This document shows, in pieces, positions 1-16,744 of a stretch of DNA of 64,000 nucleotides. The notes below the pieces were generated by a model that was not told where the DNA came from, did no database searches, and saw nothing but the letters and a program-made list of their open reading frames with translations. The first letter of the stretch is position 1. Each line of letters starts with the position of its first letter. This DNA comes from Apostichopus japonicus. Taxonomy: Eukaryota; Echinodermata; Holothuroidea; Aspidochirotida; Stichopodidae. A program made the translations under genes and the position numbers. The stretch lies in contig NC_092568.1 in NCBI RefSeq assembly GCF_037975245.1, positions 25,726,501 through 25,790,500 of the forward strand, read 5' to 3'.

Positions 1-364
1 AATTATTGAGCTGATAGCCGTAATGAGTTCTTTGACAGCTTGGATGACGGACAATAAGAAAGTTCGTTGGCACGTTTATAATTATTGAGTTTGAATATAT
101 AATTCGGTGAGTCATACTGGTTATTAATAAGTTACAGATATCCAAGAACACCGTATAGAGAGATTGTTTCTCAAAATACAAATATTGAAGAAAAACAAAA
201 GGGAGAGGTACATCGAACTACCGATCCTAATAAGACTGTAAATTAGCAGCAATTAGCCTAATGAATCTCTTTGACTAGGAGGAAGCAGGGTCACATAGAA
301 ATTATTTGCTGATACGTCATTGTTGGTGCTATAGTTATGCATTGTGCCAAGTATCATTGGTTGG

Positions 365-3300
365 TTATTGGTTAAAGAATGGTACAGTGTTGCATATAAC
401 ATCTTCAAACATGTGCTTTACCTCCAAGGCGCCCGCGTAGACGTCATCTTGACCAAAGGTTGGATTTTTGCGCCTCGAGTTTTTGCGGGAAAGGTTTGAT
501 CTGACTGAAGAACGGGTTGAACGCACAGATCCTCGTCGTGACCTTTGACTCCTCATTGAACTTCGATGCATTTCACGGAAGAAAGAAGCTTGTTCTAAGT
601 CTTGCAAATCAGCAATATCTGCAAACTTGCTATTTAAACTATAAAAAAGATATGAAATAAATAATGTGAAATTGGGCGAAGGAAAATATAGCAGTGGCGT
701 CTCCAAGGGGTGGCTTGGTGGGGGAGGGTAGGGGGAACGTGCCTTCCCAAAGCAATGGTGTCCCTAGGTGCCTCCCCCTCAAATGCGATTTGTATAGTGT
801 TAAAAAAATACTAATAAAAAACTGTTTTTACAAAACGAAAAGTATTATGTTCATCAGCTAAAGTTCTTTTCATTGACCATCACAATAACCAGATTTTTAT
901 CTCACTAACATGGTCACAGAGGGTCCCAAGGGAGGTCACCACTTGCTGCTAAGAATGTCTATACTTATGATGACACACGCAAGTATAGTTGTATGAAATA
1001 AACCTTAACAAATGCTGAAAATAACTGCGATTCTTATTTGAAACCATAGGGACCGTCTGTGGGAATAGGGTTAGTTTTTATGTAAAGATGACTTTCGCTC
1101 GACTTTAAGGAACACAATCCGGTGAATTATCTTTGCTGGTTACTTTAACGTATAATAGTCGCTTCTCGGTATAGAGATCTGCCACTGTATTTCACAGGTG
1201 TCCCTTACACCTGGCCATGGTAATGTTATTTTGATATACATATATTTGTTCATCAGAACTCATTACATCATATATCGATTCATGAAACACCCCCCCCTTC
1301 CCCGTCGCAGCCCCCAGCATCCTAGAAACGGGTAAATGATCAATAAACTGTCATATTATAGTTCAGCAATACTGAAGTTAAAATATTCAACTTACTTAGA
1401 AGGCTCACGAAATAAGCGGTGACGATTTTCAAGTTCTGTTTTCTTTTTCTGTGAAATTCTAAATTGTAGAAAAGAGGCGGTAGATATATTATTATACATT
1501 TAACATACGAATAAAGGGATGACTTGAAACCAAAAAACAAAAATATCATAATGCTTAACTCAAATGTTTAACGACAGATAACTCAATAAAAATAATGATA
1601 ATTAATATGAAAATTGCATAGAACGCCTTGTTATTTTCACTGAGCGTTTAGGGCAGTAAGCTAGAAAGGTCGAAGTTAGAATTTCGCAACACACATTGAG
1701 ACTTTAAAAGCCGAAACAGATAATGACGTCAATACCCTATAGTCTATAGACCTATAAATTTAATGTGAATGCTAATCCAATGTTTACTATTTCTTATAGC
1801 TAATATAGAAATGTGCTTTTGACTTTACACACTCAACATGCAACCATTCATGATGTTCAGCATTATTTATAAAGAAGAAATTATGTCATATAACAATTCA
1901 GACTTCATTTGAGGTCACGAGAGTATTATGATATGTGTGCTAGACTGCGTATCGTTCAAACAATTGTTGATCCTCTGATGTTCAGAGGGGCATTTCTAAC
2001 AGTATTTTGTAACCGCACTTAACATATCAAATTTAGCTTTGCGCCTATATATCCATTCATCCTCTAAGACACACGAAGAAAACAAAAATTAGACATTTAA
2101 ATCCCTTATTACTAATTTTGTCGTTTAAAGCATGGTAGCCATTATTCTCTTCATTAGTCCTGTGACAAACAAAGGAAATGGAATGGTATGTATGGAAAAT
2201 ATATTTTATTTCCGTTTTATTTCCGTTTTGCATGATTACAGTTTGCGTCCCTCAGATTTATTTTTTTTTTTACGAGTACGCTCTTGTAGTATATTATTGA
2301 CAGTATTTGAATAAGTTTTGGCAAATTTTTAACATGTCTCTGTAATTTTGTCATTACAAGCTCGCTCGGAAATATCTTTAATCAATTCTGAGGTCATGTG
2401 AGCTTTTATCTGATGAATATGGTGAGAAATATAATATCATGATGTGGATTCAGCTTTAAAATTCAATCACCTATAAAACCACAGCAATTTCCCCAGACCA
2501 ACAGCCTATAAGGTGTGCGGCACGATAGTTTGATATGCAATAGATATGTAAAATTCGTACACAGTATTTCTCCTATCTTTACTTGGTGAGAATATTACAA
2601 AATACAGTATATATTACAGATTTTGTTTGTGCCTAAATTAAGTACATGATCTTATTTGCCACACATCCGGTGGAATTAGTTTGATCTGTGCTTCTCTAGA
2701 TGAACTCGTTGTCGCGGCGTTCTTTTGTTAGATAGCTTTGAAAAACGTGCAATATAAAATTACATATCAATACGTTATGTACACACGGTACTTAAAATAA
2801 AAGCTTACGAGTATGAAAGGTTTCTCTAATGTGTTCGCTCCCGCCATGAAAAGGCTTAAAAGGGAACATTCAATGAAACAGACATTGTTTCAATGCTAAA
2901 ATAAGAAACTTAAAACATTCTACACGAAGTTAACAATGTTTGATAAATTATTACCTATATTTGCAAGATAAACACACACGAAAATTATTATGTTGACAAA
3001 TTTTTTTGATTTATATTTTATAGGAATTATCCTAGATGCCTACGCTAATTAAACAAAGATATTTGTTAACTTTGCTTAATAGTTCATTCGAATTGAAACA
3101 AACACGGATTCGCCTGAACGAGTAGGAACGTCGCTACCCCGTTATGATGTATGGTCCCCTCCCCTCTGCTAGGTAAAAATCATCCATTTTCATGTTGCGG
3201 GTAACGCAGGAATGAGAGGTACATACTGTCACTTTACATTTATTCGAATTAATAGGCTGCCACTTTTTCTTGAACTTGAAGGCTTAAATATCATTTCAGT

Positions 3301-4967
3301 TGTTGTCAAGCCGATCTCTCACATTATTAATTTAGCTATTATCGCGTTTAGTGTATAATACTCCATTTTTTTTATTATTCGTTCGCGTAAAATATTTCCC
3401 ATATTCTGATTTTAAGAAAACATGAGAGTAGACCAACTACTACTCACCTGTCTTTTCTGAAGTAAAGGTACGCTACAATAAACAGGAGCAGAACCACAAT
3501 AAGGAAGAGAGTACCAGCCGCCGCAGCCACGATAAAAAGGATGGTTTGATTATCGATTCCACCAGAAGCTAAAAGAAATTGATGAAATAAAAGTTAACAG
3601 CCTTAAAATAAGGACATCGAAAAACAGAAAACCAAAATATTATTTTCTTTGTGCCTCTCTAAAAACTTATAGAACGTTATAAAAACTCCACAGGAACGGA
3701 GTAAAGGAGAGACAGCGATTCAATTGGGAAAATGACTTTGAAACTGTTATTACATGCACCGTATACACGTTTGGTGGTATACATTTTAAGGGGAGGATGT
3801 GCCAATCTCTTTCAAATAGTCAGCTTTTGTAGTCTTAAAGACGATGTCACTATTGTTCAGGGTAAGTTGCATAGATATAAATGGGTGCCATCTTGCATTA
3901 AGAAATGGAAGAGGAAACGCCTTTACTTGCATGCATGTGGGAGGACTCAGTAAGTGTTACGCAATTAAGGACTGGAGAACTAAGATGTTTTGAGGCTTCA
4001 ATTTTTGTTGGAAAGAGAGAGAAGTAGAGATATAATTTGAAAAATGAAAGTTCAGAAGTTTATTGCTTTATACCCATTTCTTTTTGAAGGATTCATAGCC
4101 AATAATAGTAATATTTTGCCATAGGGGTGGGGGTGGGGGGTTGGGCACCCCTGAATTAATTCGTAGGAGGGTGAGAGCGGGGGGGGGGTCCCCAGAAGTA
4201 TACGTGATAGTGTCTTCTGCATGGGCATTGATGCACAATAGCAGATTACTATTAACATTAAATTTATGGCAGACTTTATTCCAGCCTAAAAATGGAATGA
4301 TTAAGTTTCTTTCATATATGCTAAAAATACCATCTGGCGCCCGGATGAAGTTTAATTTGTACAGAAACACAAAAACAACATTGTCAATTTTCTGTGTTAT
4401 CGTCAGTTTGATCTAATTTATTTTATATATAGATATCAAAATGAAATTTAAGGCCTTCAATACATCTTTCGATGTTTAGATATTTGCTTCCTTATATTAT
4501 AGCGTTACATAATCAGCTTACAAAATATTGCCAAAAGATATTTATAGACGTGGTCTGTAATGAATTAGCTTGGCCTAATTAATTAGCATATGTAAGACCC
4601 AGGTAAACAATAGATATTGTTGTCATAATCATCAACTAAATTGGTCTACTTTCAGCTGATTGGAAGGTTTGGACATCAAAGCAAACGTTTGATATATCTT
4701 GTAAGCATAGACATGACTATCTAATTGAAAAAAGAAATGAATCTAGTGAAAAGTGGGTTGTCTGAATTCAGTCATGAATCCTCAATCAGTCTTCTCAATG
4801 GCGGAACAAAATATTAACATACTCTCCGAACACCGTAAATATACGTTTACACAGACTCAGACTAAATTAGGTAAGAGGTATTGGTTTGACTGCAGAAATG
4901 AAAACGTCTGATGATATTATTACATACCTGGAGGCGGGGAAACTGTGGAGGACGCAGGTGTCGCCAT
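365..4967 (-). CDS. Uncharacterised small single-pass membrane protein with Arg/Ser-rich tail (spliced)
   Basis: I do not recognise this gene. Three coding exons join in phase: 4967-4928 (ATG in exon 4928-5008, acceptor ..cttag, donor gtatgt), 3568-3448 (donor gtgagt) and 638-365 (acceptor ..tatag, stop TAA). The joined protein is 144 residues. It has a short Ser/Thr/Pro-rich N-terminus with one NQT sequon at N20, a strong membrane helix at about 23-49 rich in Ala/Leu/Val/Ile, and then a basic cytosolic stretch (FRKD). Residues 79-110 are almost all Arg, Ser and Lys with repeated RxS/RRxS sites, as basophilic kinases prefer. There is no cleavable signal, so a type III or I orientation is inferred. 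An alternative ending exists: a good donor (GAG|gtaaag, 422/421) could splice residue 126 to an exon beyond the left edge. Any upstream coding exon would have to lie beyond 5 kb; the candidate first exon at 6320-6385 has no ATG in frame. Confidence 0.62.
639..3447. other. Third intron of the membrane-protein gene; no other gene seen
   Basis: AT-rich sequence between the last two coding exons of the minus-strand gene. Near 692 there is a hAT-like terminal string (CAGTGGCGTC) followed by a G-rich stretch, with no convincing partner end. No other coding segment was recognised. Confidence 0.4.
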
Positions 4968-5240
4968 TGCGTAGATTGTTGTGATATAACGCTGAAATTG
5001 GAACTTTTCTAAGAAAGAGAAAAATCAAAGTATATCGAAATAAATTTGGAATTTAATTTCAATTTACCGCCAGTAACATTCAATTCATTTGATTTGATTT
5101 GTCTATAACAATTGAAAGATGACTGTAAACATGAATACTAAAGCTGGATGAAACATATCCAGTAATCATCTTACAGTAGTGAACAACTCCGCTAAACTAC
5201 TATGAAAATCTGGACCGTGTAGAGGATATTCTTGTTGAAA

Positions 5241-5640
<400 letters not shown>

Positions 5641-5851
5641 AGGCTTTCTAGTGGAAAAACAGTTTGCTAACAGCTTTATTTAAATTTCATTTTAGTCGAC
5701 TGCCAAGTATTGCTGACGAAGGTCTCAAGGGGACCGAAAATTCCAATATATTTTCTAAAACTTTTCTCCTTATTTGTCAATTATGAGTCATATCTTATTT
5801 GTCTGGTTTTCTCTAATGATATTTTCTTTTGGAGTAGACGTGGATTTTCGT

Positions 5852-5918
<67 letters not shown>

Positions 5919-5947
5919 CACATGCATATATCGATATATATATATAC

Positions 5948-6022
<75 letters not shown>
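5852..6022. repeat. (AT)n microsatellite
   Basis: Interrupted AT dinucleotide array with short CA, GT and CT interruptions. It lies in the first intron of the minus-strand gene. Confidence 0.95.
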
Positions 6023-6319
6023 ATTGAAATCCAGAACAGTACACAATGTTTACCAGATATTAAGACGGTAATATCGTTACTCTTCCCAATCTCTTCAATT
6101 CTATGTAAGACATTGAAGTTCAAAGTACTACCACAATAAAGGAGTTTGATTGGCTTCAGTTGTATGCCTACGTATATCCCAAGTATTTATCCTATATATC
6201 TTGACCTCTTATGATGTCATTTCTGTTACCCAATGTTTCCATGTACTGTACGTACTAGGTATATGCCTACTCACGGAAATACCGGCAAAGAAAATGTCAT
6301 GAAACACAGCTACACTTAC

Positions 6320-6385
6320 CTTCAACAGAAAAGAGGAAAAATGGTATAAGGTTCCACTTTAGTCCCTAAAGCCGGGCGTATGTGA
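6320..6385 (-). other. Candidate non-coding first exon of the membrane-protein gene
   Basis: A strong splice donor (GAAG|gtaagtg, last exon base 6320) faces the acceptor at 5008. Read in the phase of the next exon, this segment has an in-frame TAG and no ATG. This supports translation starting at the ATG at 4967. The left boundary is a guess, taken as roughly 30 bases downstream of the TATA-like box. Confidence 0.4.
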
Positions 6386-6410
6386 GTTGTCAATAATATA
6401 TTTCGATACC

Positions 6411-6416
6411 TTTATA
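6411..6416 (-). promoter_or_regulatory. TATA-like box upstream of candidate exon 1
   Basis: On the minus strand the sequence reads TTATAAAGG here, about 90 bases upstream of the gtaagt donor at 6319. Position and sequence fit a core promoter of the small membrane-protein gene, but TATA-like strings are common in AT-rich DNA. Confidence 0.3.
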
Positions 6417-6420
6417 AGAA

Positions 6421-7275
6421 AATTCACCAAAAAGCCGCCTGGACACAAAAACGGTGCCAACTTATAAACACTCCCAGACCTTATTCTGTACAACTGTCTG
6501 TGGTAACACTACATTCAAACCCATGTATAACGTATACCATACACAGGAGTAAAAGCTTGGCCATTTATGGGATTTGAAATGGTACAGCGAGTTTTCACAA
6601 TAGATGGCTTATTCTGGTTCCCACTGAACTCAGTTTTTTTCGTTTGTTTAGCAGAAACGCAAAAAGTAAACCATGCGTGTCACAGGCCTGCTGAAGAGGT
6701 GAACCGTGCGATGACGTCACACTAGCAAATTAAACAATTGACTCAGTGTGGTGTGCGAATGAACCACACCTATATGCACTGTTTCCTGTGGCCTGACTAC
6801 TATTACTATAGCAATAAAACAATAATCATTTGACAAAAGTAATAACATAGACAAGACTCATACGTTCAAATAAATCCAACTATTTTGAAAGGAAGCTTAC
6901 TTGCAGCTTAGAGACTATCATACTTATACCATAAATAGGCCTAAGGATTAAATTTGTGACAGTTTTGGTGCTCCTAGAGTTTAACATATACCTTAAGACC
7001 TATTAAGCAGCGGAGGCTTCGACCACTGAATTGAAGGAGGGACGCATGCCTGTGTGGAGTTATGATTTCGACAGCAATCATAAAAATGTAACTTGTTAAA
7101 TCATATATATAGTATTACTAATTACATGGATGCACATATTTCCATTTGCATGACTGAGATCATTTGAGCTGACTTATTCCGACAGAAGAAATACTTTACG
7201 TAACAACTTTGTAAAAGTGTGATGAAGCTTATTGGAGTTGATATTTGCACAAAAAAACTGTATATATATATACAT

Positions 7276-7327
<52 letters not shown>

Positions 7328-7346
7328 ACATATATATATATATATT

Positions 7347-7401
<55 letters not shown>

Positions 7402-7957
7402 CACGATTGTGGAAATATATATATATATCGATGTGTATATATTATCAATAATAACACCACGTTTTGGTTATGCGGCGACTGGAAATGGACGAACTACTGA
7501 AACAACGGTGTAATTTTGTCGGCGTCTCTAAAAGGCGTCTCTAGCCTTGGAAGTGCTTCTTAATATAACAATCAATATTAGGATTGTACTTTCCATTAAG
7601 CGTTTTGCATCACACAGACACTGGGAAGAAATAATCGTTATGACTTTGATTTATCATGATATACAGAGCCATTAATGAAACAGTTTACCCATTCATGAAC
7701 TGTAACAATAAAGAAAGCGTTTCTCTGAAATTATTGCAATATCGTGGACATACTGGGAACGCGTTTTGTGTTTGGTTCTCTATGAAAATTATACTGTCGA
7801 GCTTATATATCTATTTCGGCGTTTCAAAGTCAAAGGTTTTCATATCATTGGAACTAATTATATTCACTCTGAATATTGGAACATGAAACACATTGAGGCA
7901 AGGATTGATGTTATAATACTATTCTAGTCTGTGATCAGTGTTTCTGAAATCTATAAA
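6421..7957. other. Intergenic stretch between the membrane-protein gene and the first GPCR
   Basis: No coding segment recognised. It holds a large AT array at 7259-7440 and otherwise plain AT-rich sequence. The two flanking genes diverge from it, so it should contain both promoters. Confidence 0.5.
7259..7440. repeat. (AT)n microsatellite
   Basis: Interrupted AT array; all open frames over it are repeat translations. Confidence 0.95.
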
Positions 7958-8932
7958 ATGGAGGATTTGGAGGAAAGTATATATTCCTCGTGGGTGGTTC
8001 GGGGGTTTCGTTTGCTTTCTAGTTTTGCCGTTGGTACAATGAGTATCATCTTAAACTCAATAACCATATTCGTGCTTTCCAAATCAGAAAATAATTGTTT
8101 TGGAGAAATAACAACGATCTTCGTCCGAGCGTTAGCCTGGAATAATTTATTTTCTGGACTTCAACTGGTCTTGGTGGAAATTGTTATTCTTCTTACTCCT
8201 CTTCCACAAGTTTGGCCGGACCTTTGCATCCTGCTGACACCTCTATTTTATACCAGTATCAACTTGTCAGCTTTGTTTCTCTGTTGCCTTAGCATCGACC
8301 GTTATGTCGCTGTATCTTACCCTTTACGATATCCGATCGTCCTGACGAAAACAGTTGCAGTGAGGTTACTCTTAATAGCAGCACACTCGGGAACGATTTC
8401 GTGTTGGTTGTTGTTTTTCTATCATCATTTCAAATACCGTGAAACGTTTTTCAGTTTTGATATCTACTATTGTCAAACCATCTACACACCTCAGTTTCAA
8501 GATCCTATTTGGATCTTACTTTTGGCTATAGGAATTGTTGTTCCTACTGTATCTTTCACTTTAATCACGGTTGTCAATATCAAACTTTTTATTACTGCTG
8601 TTGGTCACGTGAAGCGACAAAACCAAGTGGCGACTACATTTCAAAATGGAGGCACCAATCAGATCACGCCAAGAGTCAGTCCACCAAGTGGATTGATAGA
8701 GATGAAAGCTTTGCGTTCTGTCTTGACAATAACCCTTTGTTTCTATTTGACATATACACCAGTATTTGTGGACAGTGTGTTACAGTTCTTGGCAGGCCAA
8801 CGTCCATCACCAGCCATATTTCTTGTAACTTACTATGCAATATTTTGCAACGGTTGGACAAACTGCCTTATTTACGTTTTTATGTTCAAACAATTTCGCA
8901 CAACAGCCAAGCGTTATATACCATTCCTTTAA
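7958..8932 (+). CDS. Class A (rhodopsin-like) GPCR, subfamily A, copy 1
   Basis: Intronless frame of 324 residues. The open frame reaches back to a GTG at 7931; the first ATG is 7958 (MEDLEES). Seven hydrophobic helices are visible. TM1 carries the conserved Asn (N33). TM3 starts after C90 and ends in a canonical DRY (114-116) followed by VAVSYPLRYP. ECL2 carries the partner Cys (YYCQT). Two class A landmarks are altered. The TM2 Asp is Asn (AWNNLFSG). TM7 reads NGWTNCLIY, so the NPxxY proline is Cys. TM6 has YTP in place of CWxP. The third intracellular loop has a VGHVKRQN block shared with the GPCR at 12.3 kb. The ligand is unknown; an expanded, lineage-specific receptor family is inferred. 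The C-terminal tail is very short. Confidence 0.92.
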   Translation: MEDLEESIYSSWVVRGFRLLSSFAVGTMSIILNSITIFVLSKSENNCFGEITTIFVRALAWNNLFSGLQLVLVEIVILLTPLPQVWPDLCILLTPLFYTSINLSALFLCCLSIDRYVAVSYPLRYPIVLTKTVAVRLLLIAAHSGTISCWLLFFYHHFKYRETFFSFDIYYCQTIYTPQFQDPIWILLLAIGIVVPTVSFTLITVVNIKLFITAVGHVKRQNQVATTFQNGGTNQITPRVSPPSGLIEMKALRSVLTITLCFYLTYTPVFVDSVLQFLAGQRPSPAIFLVTYYAIFCNGWTNCLIYVFMFKQFRTTAKRYIPFL

Positions 8933-9322
8933 ATTAAACAACTTTCAAAATACATTTCTTTATTGACTAGCACATATATCTCTTCGATGTAATAGATTTT
9001 GATTGAAGATGTTATTTACCGGGATGTCTGTAGTTAGATAACCAGATTTCTTTCTTGTGTTCATTGTTTTTGTTTGGTAGTGACGCTATTCATAATAATA
9101 TCACATGTAAGCTTAGAAACACTAACGTTACCACTAGTGAAGCGTGTATATTTGATAACATTATACAAATCTAAATCTCGATAGATCTGAGATGTGTTAG
9201 AGCGCAGAAGACTGACATCAAATACCATGTTTTCTGTTCCCTTTTCTGGGGGGGGGGGGGGTATTAGTACCGGTTATTGTGTCCACGTCCTGCATTTAAA
9301 CTGAGATGAAGGCGACAAACCC

Positions 9323-9413
<91 letters not shown>

Positions 9414-12335
9414 GGTATATGTGATGTCAGGCAGAACTTCCCTAAACTGCTAAGAAAGAAATCTTTATTCCGTTTAGTACATATCACAGTTTGGCTTAGG
9501 ACTTATCAAGTCTAAATAGGACACCATCGAGCCATGCACATGTGCTTATTTTGCTTACTGTTTCATTTTCTTTCATTTCAGTCTTTCTTTTCTGTATTGG
9601 AGGCCGAATCTCAATTATTGACTGATCCTCTTGAAATAACCTATAACATTGTCAACATTTTATCTTGAAAATCTGATCAGCAAAACAAAGAGAAAATACA
9701 AACTCATTATTTCTAAACTAAATGTACATATATTATGTACGTTTATTATATACCGTAAAGAGTCTGTGAGGTTACGTCATTATTTATTACAAACGAACAG
9801 TATAGATATTACCTAATACACGAAACACAACATGCTTGAATTTTGTCTTTTTTACTAAAAATGCAACTAATGATGTGACAATGTTTGAACATACTATTAT
9901 ATTCTTGTTCACTATATATGGCAGCAGATTGACCGAAATACGAGTGCAAGGACAGGATTAAAATAAGTAATTGGTTCCGTGTGTTGTGTACAGCCATGAC
10001 CCACATGGATTGTGTTAAGGAAAGGAACGTGGACACGCTGACTCTGTTACTAGAATGAATTCTATACGTTATCGTTCATATATGTAAATTATGCGTCATG
10101 CATGCATAGATAATCTCGCGATTTATGTAGTATAAAACTCGTATATGTTGTACACCGGCTCATTATGCTAATGTTATGTTATTTATATATGAACATGTTG
10201 AAACACCCTCAGGAGAGTGACACGGAAATTGACATAGCGAACGCAAACAGAGCAGAAGAGAGGTCGCAGTTAACATTACTGCTTCATGAAATGTTTTATG
10301 CTTGTACATAACATTCTACCAACCACGAGATTAGACTGCGTAATTATGCGAGTCGATATCTTCTTAATTGAAGGATTAACGCCTTAATAAATCCGTAAAA
10401 TTGTATCAAGAGAGAACATGAAGTAGACAGCATGAAAAACAAAAGTAAAATGATAACCGATCTTAGAGTTTCATCTAGACAGTATTCTGACTCATTTTAA
10501 AGTGTCAATGATGATGTGATATGGATGCCGCGATCTTGTGCCACTGGACACATGACTGCCAATCTGTTGTCTCTTCTCACGTGACCGGCGACAACGAATA
10601 GTAATTGAATATTCAACAAAGTGATGAGCGTAAATGGTATTCAAAAAATAGAAACAAACGAAACGCTAAACTTATAAGTTATCATCCAAATCGGTTGATC
10701 AATAATTGAAGACGCGTGAACTTCGACATATCGACGTTAAACCTGGTAAAGAAAAGATCAGATTGCGAGGGAAGAAACTCCACCTTCGGTGATACAGAGT
10801 GAGAACGCTGTCAGGATGATTCTAGTGAATATTATGGGATATCGAAAAGGAGAAAAGTACTGACACTAAGTGATCTACGCTGAGACATCCGAAGAGACTA
10901 GAAGTGACAGATGCCAGCCATGCTGTAGTACATAATCGCATGGATTAGACAAAGCTGGGATGGTAATCGTGCTGGTAAAGAGGGGGAGGGGGGTGAAAGG
11001 TATGATTACCTCTAATGATAACTGTTGCAAAACGGAGAATAACTCGGTTCAAGCTAACACCTGAATGAGCACGGTCGTTTTTTCTCAAAAATATTTATTC
11101 TCCGGCTTCTGGAGATGAAGAATTGCTACTCCGGTCAAGTTTATATTCAGGATATTGCATAAAAAGTTGGCCAAGAATCGTTTGCTATGGATAGTCCAAT
11201 TTGCCTCCTCTGAAATTTCCATTACGTAACTAATATCTTTTGATATCATTTTGTCTTAGACCTAATACTATTTGTTCATATGTCAAACCTCATATTCGGT
11301 AATAATTCATTCCCGGTTTCTTCTTTTCTACAAAGCGATCGATTCAACGTCGAAAAGCGGATAAATTCATAACTTAAATCACTGGCAAAGTACAAGAGGA
11401 CCTTTTCTAAAGAAATGAATTAAATCTACAACAATGTATTCACTTTTAAAGCGTATTAATTTATGTAATAAAATATCACTTTATCAACTTAGATACATTT
11501 CGACCTGTTTACTCTCCTTTCCGACAAATATATTTGAAATGTGATCTTACCTTAAGATATATATATATATATATATATATATACTAATGCATCTCAGCTA
11601 TAGTACAGTTACTGTAGTCACAATGACAAATATCGATTATTGACCATGCACTTAGATGTCTCCATCAAATCGTTTTGATCTTAAACGAGCTGTAATGAGT
11701 ATGATGCAATCATGCTATATTAAACGAATCTCATGCGTGGGCTGTGTTATTGATGTCAAAATAACCTACAAAACAAGCTGACATTGATTTGAATATTCTT
11801 TCCAAACGAAAAGTAAATGAACAAATGGAACGTGACAAAAAATAAAACAACACTTTTTCAATATATTTAAAGTGTCAAATAAGTAAGAAACACCAGATTA
11901 ACACAATAGTTATTACTTGCAACATGTCCAATATTCGAATACTGCTACACACTCACACATATATTTATACACATAAATATTTATAAATACATACATTCAT
12001 ACATACATATATAACTAAGAAACTAATTCCAACAAAGATAACTATGCCTATATAAGGAGGCCATTTAATCTTCTCGTATCCTTAAAGTTGTCTACAATTT
12101 CTTAATTATAATCCTGCATTCCATTCTGTCTTAATTATTAAATGCTCAATGGTGATATTTAAAAATCCTATATTGTTCTTGGTAACAAAAAACACTTTTT
12201 GAAGTATTATGAAATTGAAATTTGAGTATGTATATTAAATCTATATCTCAATTCTTATTTGATGTGATCGTAAAGCGACAGAGAAAAGTTGGCGTTTTAA
12301 CGCTATAGCTATATATGCACCGCAATCATATATGT
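8933..12335. other. Intergenic stretch between two GPCRs
   Basis: No coding exon recognised. It contains a G-run at 9248-9261, the TTA array at 9325-9413, a short AT array at 11557-11583 and low-complexity AT-rich sequence. The genes on either side converge here, so it holds both 3' ends. Confidence 0.5.
9325..9413. repeat. (TTA)n trinucleotide array
   Basis: About 30 uninterrupted TTA units. Poly-Ile frames on both strands are artefacts of the repeat. Confidence 0.97.
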
Positions 12336-13352
12336 CTAACGTCTTAAACGCAAAAATTCCATTGCCAGTTTTCGAAATGAATTGTACATTACCATGTATA
12401 TAAGATTGTTAATCCAGCTATTGGAATACACTAAATAATAACTAACGACAATACCAAGTGGTGAAGGCTGTTTTCCTGATATAAGGAGGTTAAGAAGATA
12501 AGCCGTGAACGGAAGCCATGTTACGTAATAAGCTAACACAATTACAAGCACAGATTTCAACGCTTTTACTTCTGAACATTTGATATTTAAATTGAGAGTT
12601 TTTGAGCCGATTATTTCTTCTTTTCCAAGTTCACAATTGATCGAAGACCCTTCACTGGCTGCCTGGAACCTGGATATTAATAGTCGTTGCTTCCTCACGT
12701 GACCAACTGCCACTCTCAATAGGCAAACGTTGATGGCGGTGGTTAACGTTATTGCCGTTAACAGTATGGAGAAGGACAACGTTGCAAATATGACCCAAAT
12801 TGGGCTGGCAAAGTTCGGCGTTACTGCTGTATGACACAGATATGTGTCGTTATTAAAGTAGCGACCAGAAAGAAGGACTCGATCATTAGAAACAAACAAC
12901 ACTGACATCGATAAGACAAAGATTGCTCCAGCGATCAAAACTTTTTTGGTCCTTGTCGTGGATAAGATAATTGGATGACGTAGGGGGTACGTCACGGCAA
13001 TGTATCTTTCGATTGTTAAACACGAGAGGAAGAACGATGAGAGAGTCAACTGATTAAATGACAGAGGCAGGAGAAAATAGCAGTAACTTTCCCACGTAAA
13101 CGGCAATCTGGTCAGGAGATTGATATTCTCGGTGAGAAATATATAAATCCCATTGACAAGATCCGCAGCAGACAAGCATTTCAGTATCATAGCCGTGGTG
13201 TCGCCGAAGAGATCTCGCGATTTATGGAGAATATACAACGTTATGGCATTTAGAAATATACAGAGGAACGATACCGTGTACGCAACGCCGAGACGGATAC
13301 CTAACACGTACCATTTGGAATATGGATTACCTTCTAATACCGTTATGTTCAT
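12336..13352 (-). CDS. Class A GPCR, subfamily A, copy 2
   Basis: 338 residues if translation starts at the ATG at 13352 (MNITVLEG). A longer open frame extends 65 residues upstream to 13547, but that part is not receptor-like and contains a good splice acceptor (ttttatagcag) just before this ATG, so it is probably intron or 5' UTR. Seven membrane helices are visible. N35 in TM1, D64 in TM2 and C91 before TM3 are present. TM3 ends ERY (115-117) then IAVTYPLRHP. A Cys sits in ECL2 (TYLCHTA). TM6 has TWLPF. TM7 reads NSWINNLIY, so the NPxxY proline is Asn. A VGHVRKQR block after TM5 and the PSP-x-YY region before TM7 match the GPCR at 7.96 kb, placing the two in one subfamily. There is one N-terminal sequon (NIT). 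Ligand unknown. Confidence 0.92.
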   Translation of the reverse strand: MNITVLEGNPYSKWYVLGIRLGVAYTVSFLCIFLNAITLYILHKSRDLFGDTTAMILKCLSAADLVNGIYIFLTENINLLTRLPFTWESYCYFLLPLSFNQLTLSSFFLSCLTIERYIAVTYPLRHPIILSTTRTKKVLIAGAIFVLSMSVLFVSNDRVLLSGRYFNNDTYLCHTAVTPNFASPIWVIFATLSFSILLTAITLTTAINVCLLRVAVGHVRKQRLLISRFQAASEGSSINCELGKEEIIGSKTLNLNIKCSEVKALKSVLVIVLAYYVTWLPFTAYLLNLLISGKQPSPLGIVVSYYLVYSNSWINNLIYMVMYNSFRKLAMEFLRLRR

Positions 13353-13930
13353 ATTGAAGCGTGAATATTTTCCTGCTATAAAATTGAAGAAAAAAATGAG
13401 ATGAATGTTTAATGTTAGAGAATGTTCAATGTTTATGAAGCAAATTGGAATTCCAGATAAAATGTTAACGTGTAGCTCTTGCATAAAGAAAAGTCCAGCG
13501 TCTCCCTCGTATACTTTTTGAAACGAAATCACCAAATTCAATAACATATACTATACTAATACCCGTAAATCAAAGAATATATTTCAGGAAAGAATCGTTC
13601 CCATCTTAGGATCCGATTTGGGTTTAAAAGTCATGAATATAGCTCTGTTAATGCCTGCACTTATAACAGTATCATAAAGAATGTGACATATAACAAGGTC
13701 GTTACAATTATAGCGCTGATAACCAAACACCAGACAATGTATTCAGCTATATGATCTTAAATCACTTTTATTTTCAATTTGATTGAAATGCAGTCACGAT
13801 GAACAATTTAAAAGCTTTTTTTGATTCAAGGTGCATTGATCAATATTTCTGCCCATTAGACACGACCATTAGATGACGAAAGTAATAACACGGCTATAAT
13901 ATAACGCCACGATGCAAATAGTCACGGTCT

Positions 13931-16736
<2,806 letters not shown>

Positions 16737-16744
16737 CTTTTTGG

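Noticed and set aside
692-1196. hAT-like element starting CAGTGGCGTC with a possible end TCTGCCACTG at about 1187
   Set aside because: The candidate flanks do not match as an 8-bp duplication and the ends agree over too few bases.
7931-7957. N-terminal extension of the first GPCR
   Set aside because: The extended frame begins with GTG, not ATG; the first ATG at 7958 gives a normal receptor N-terminus.
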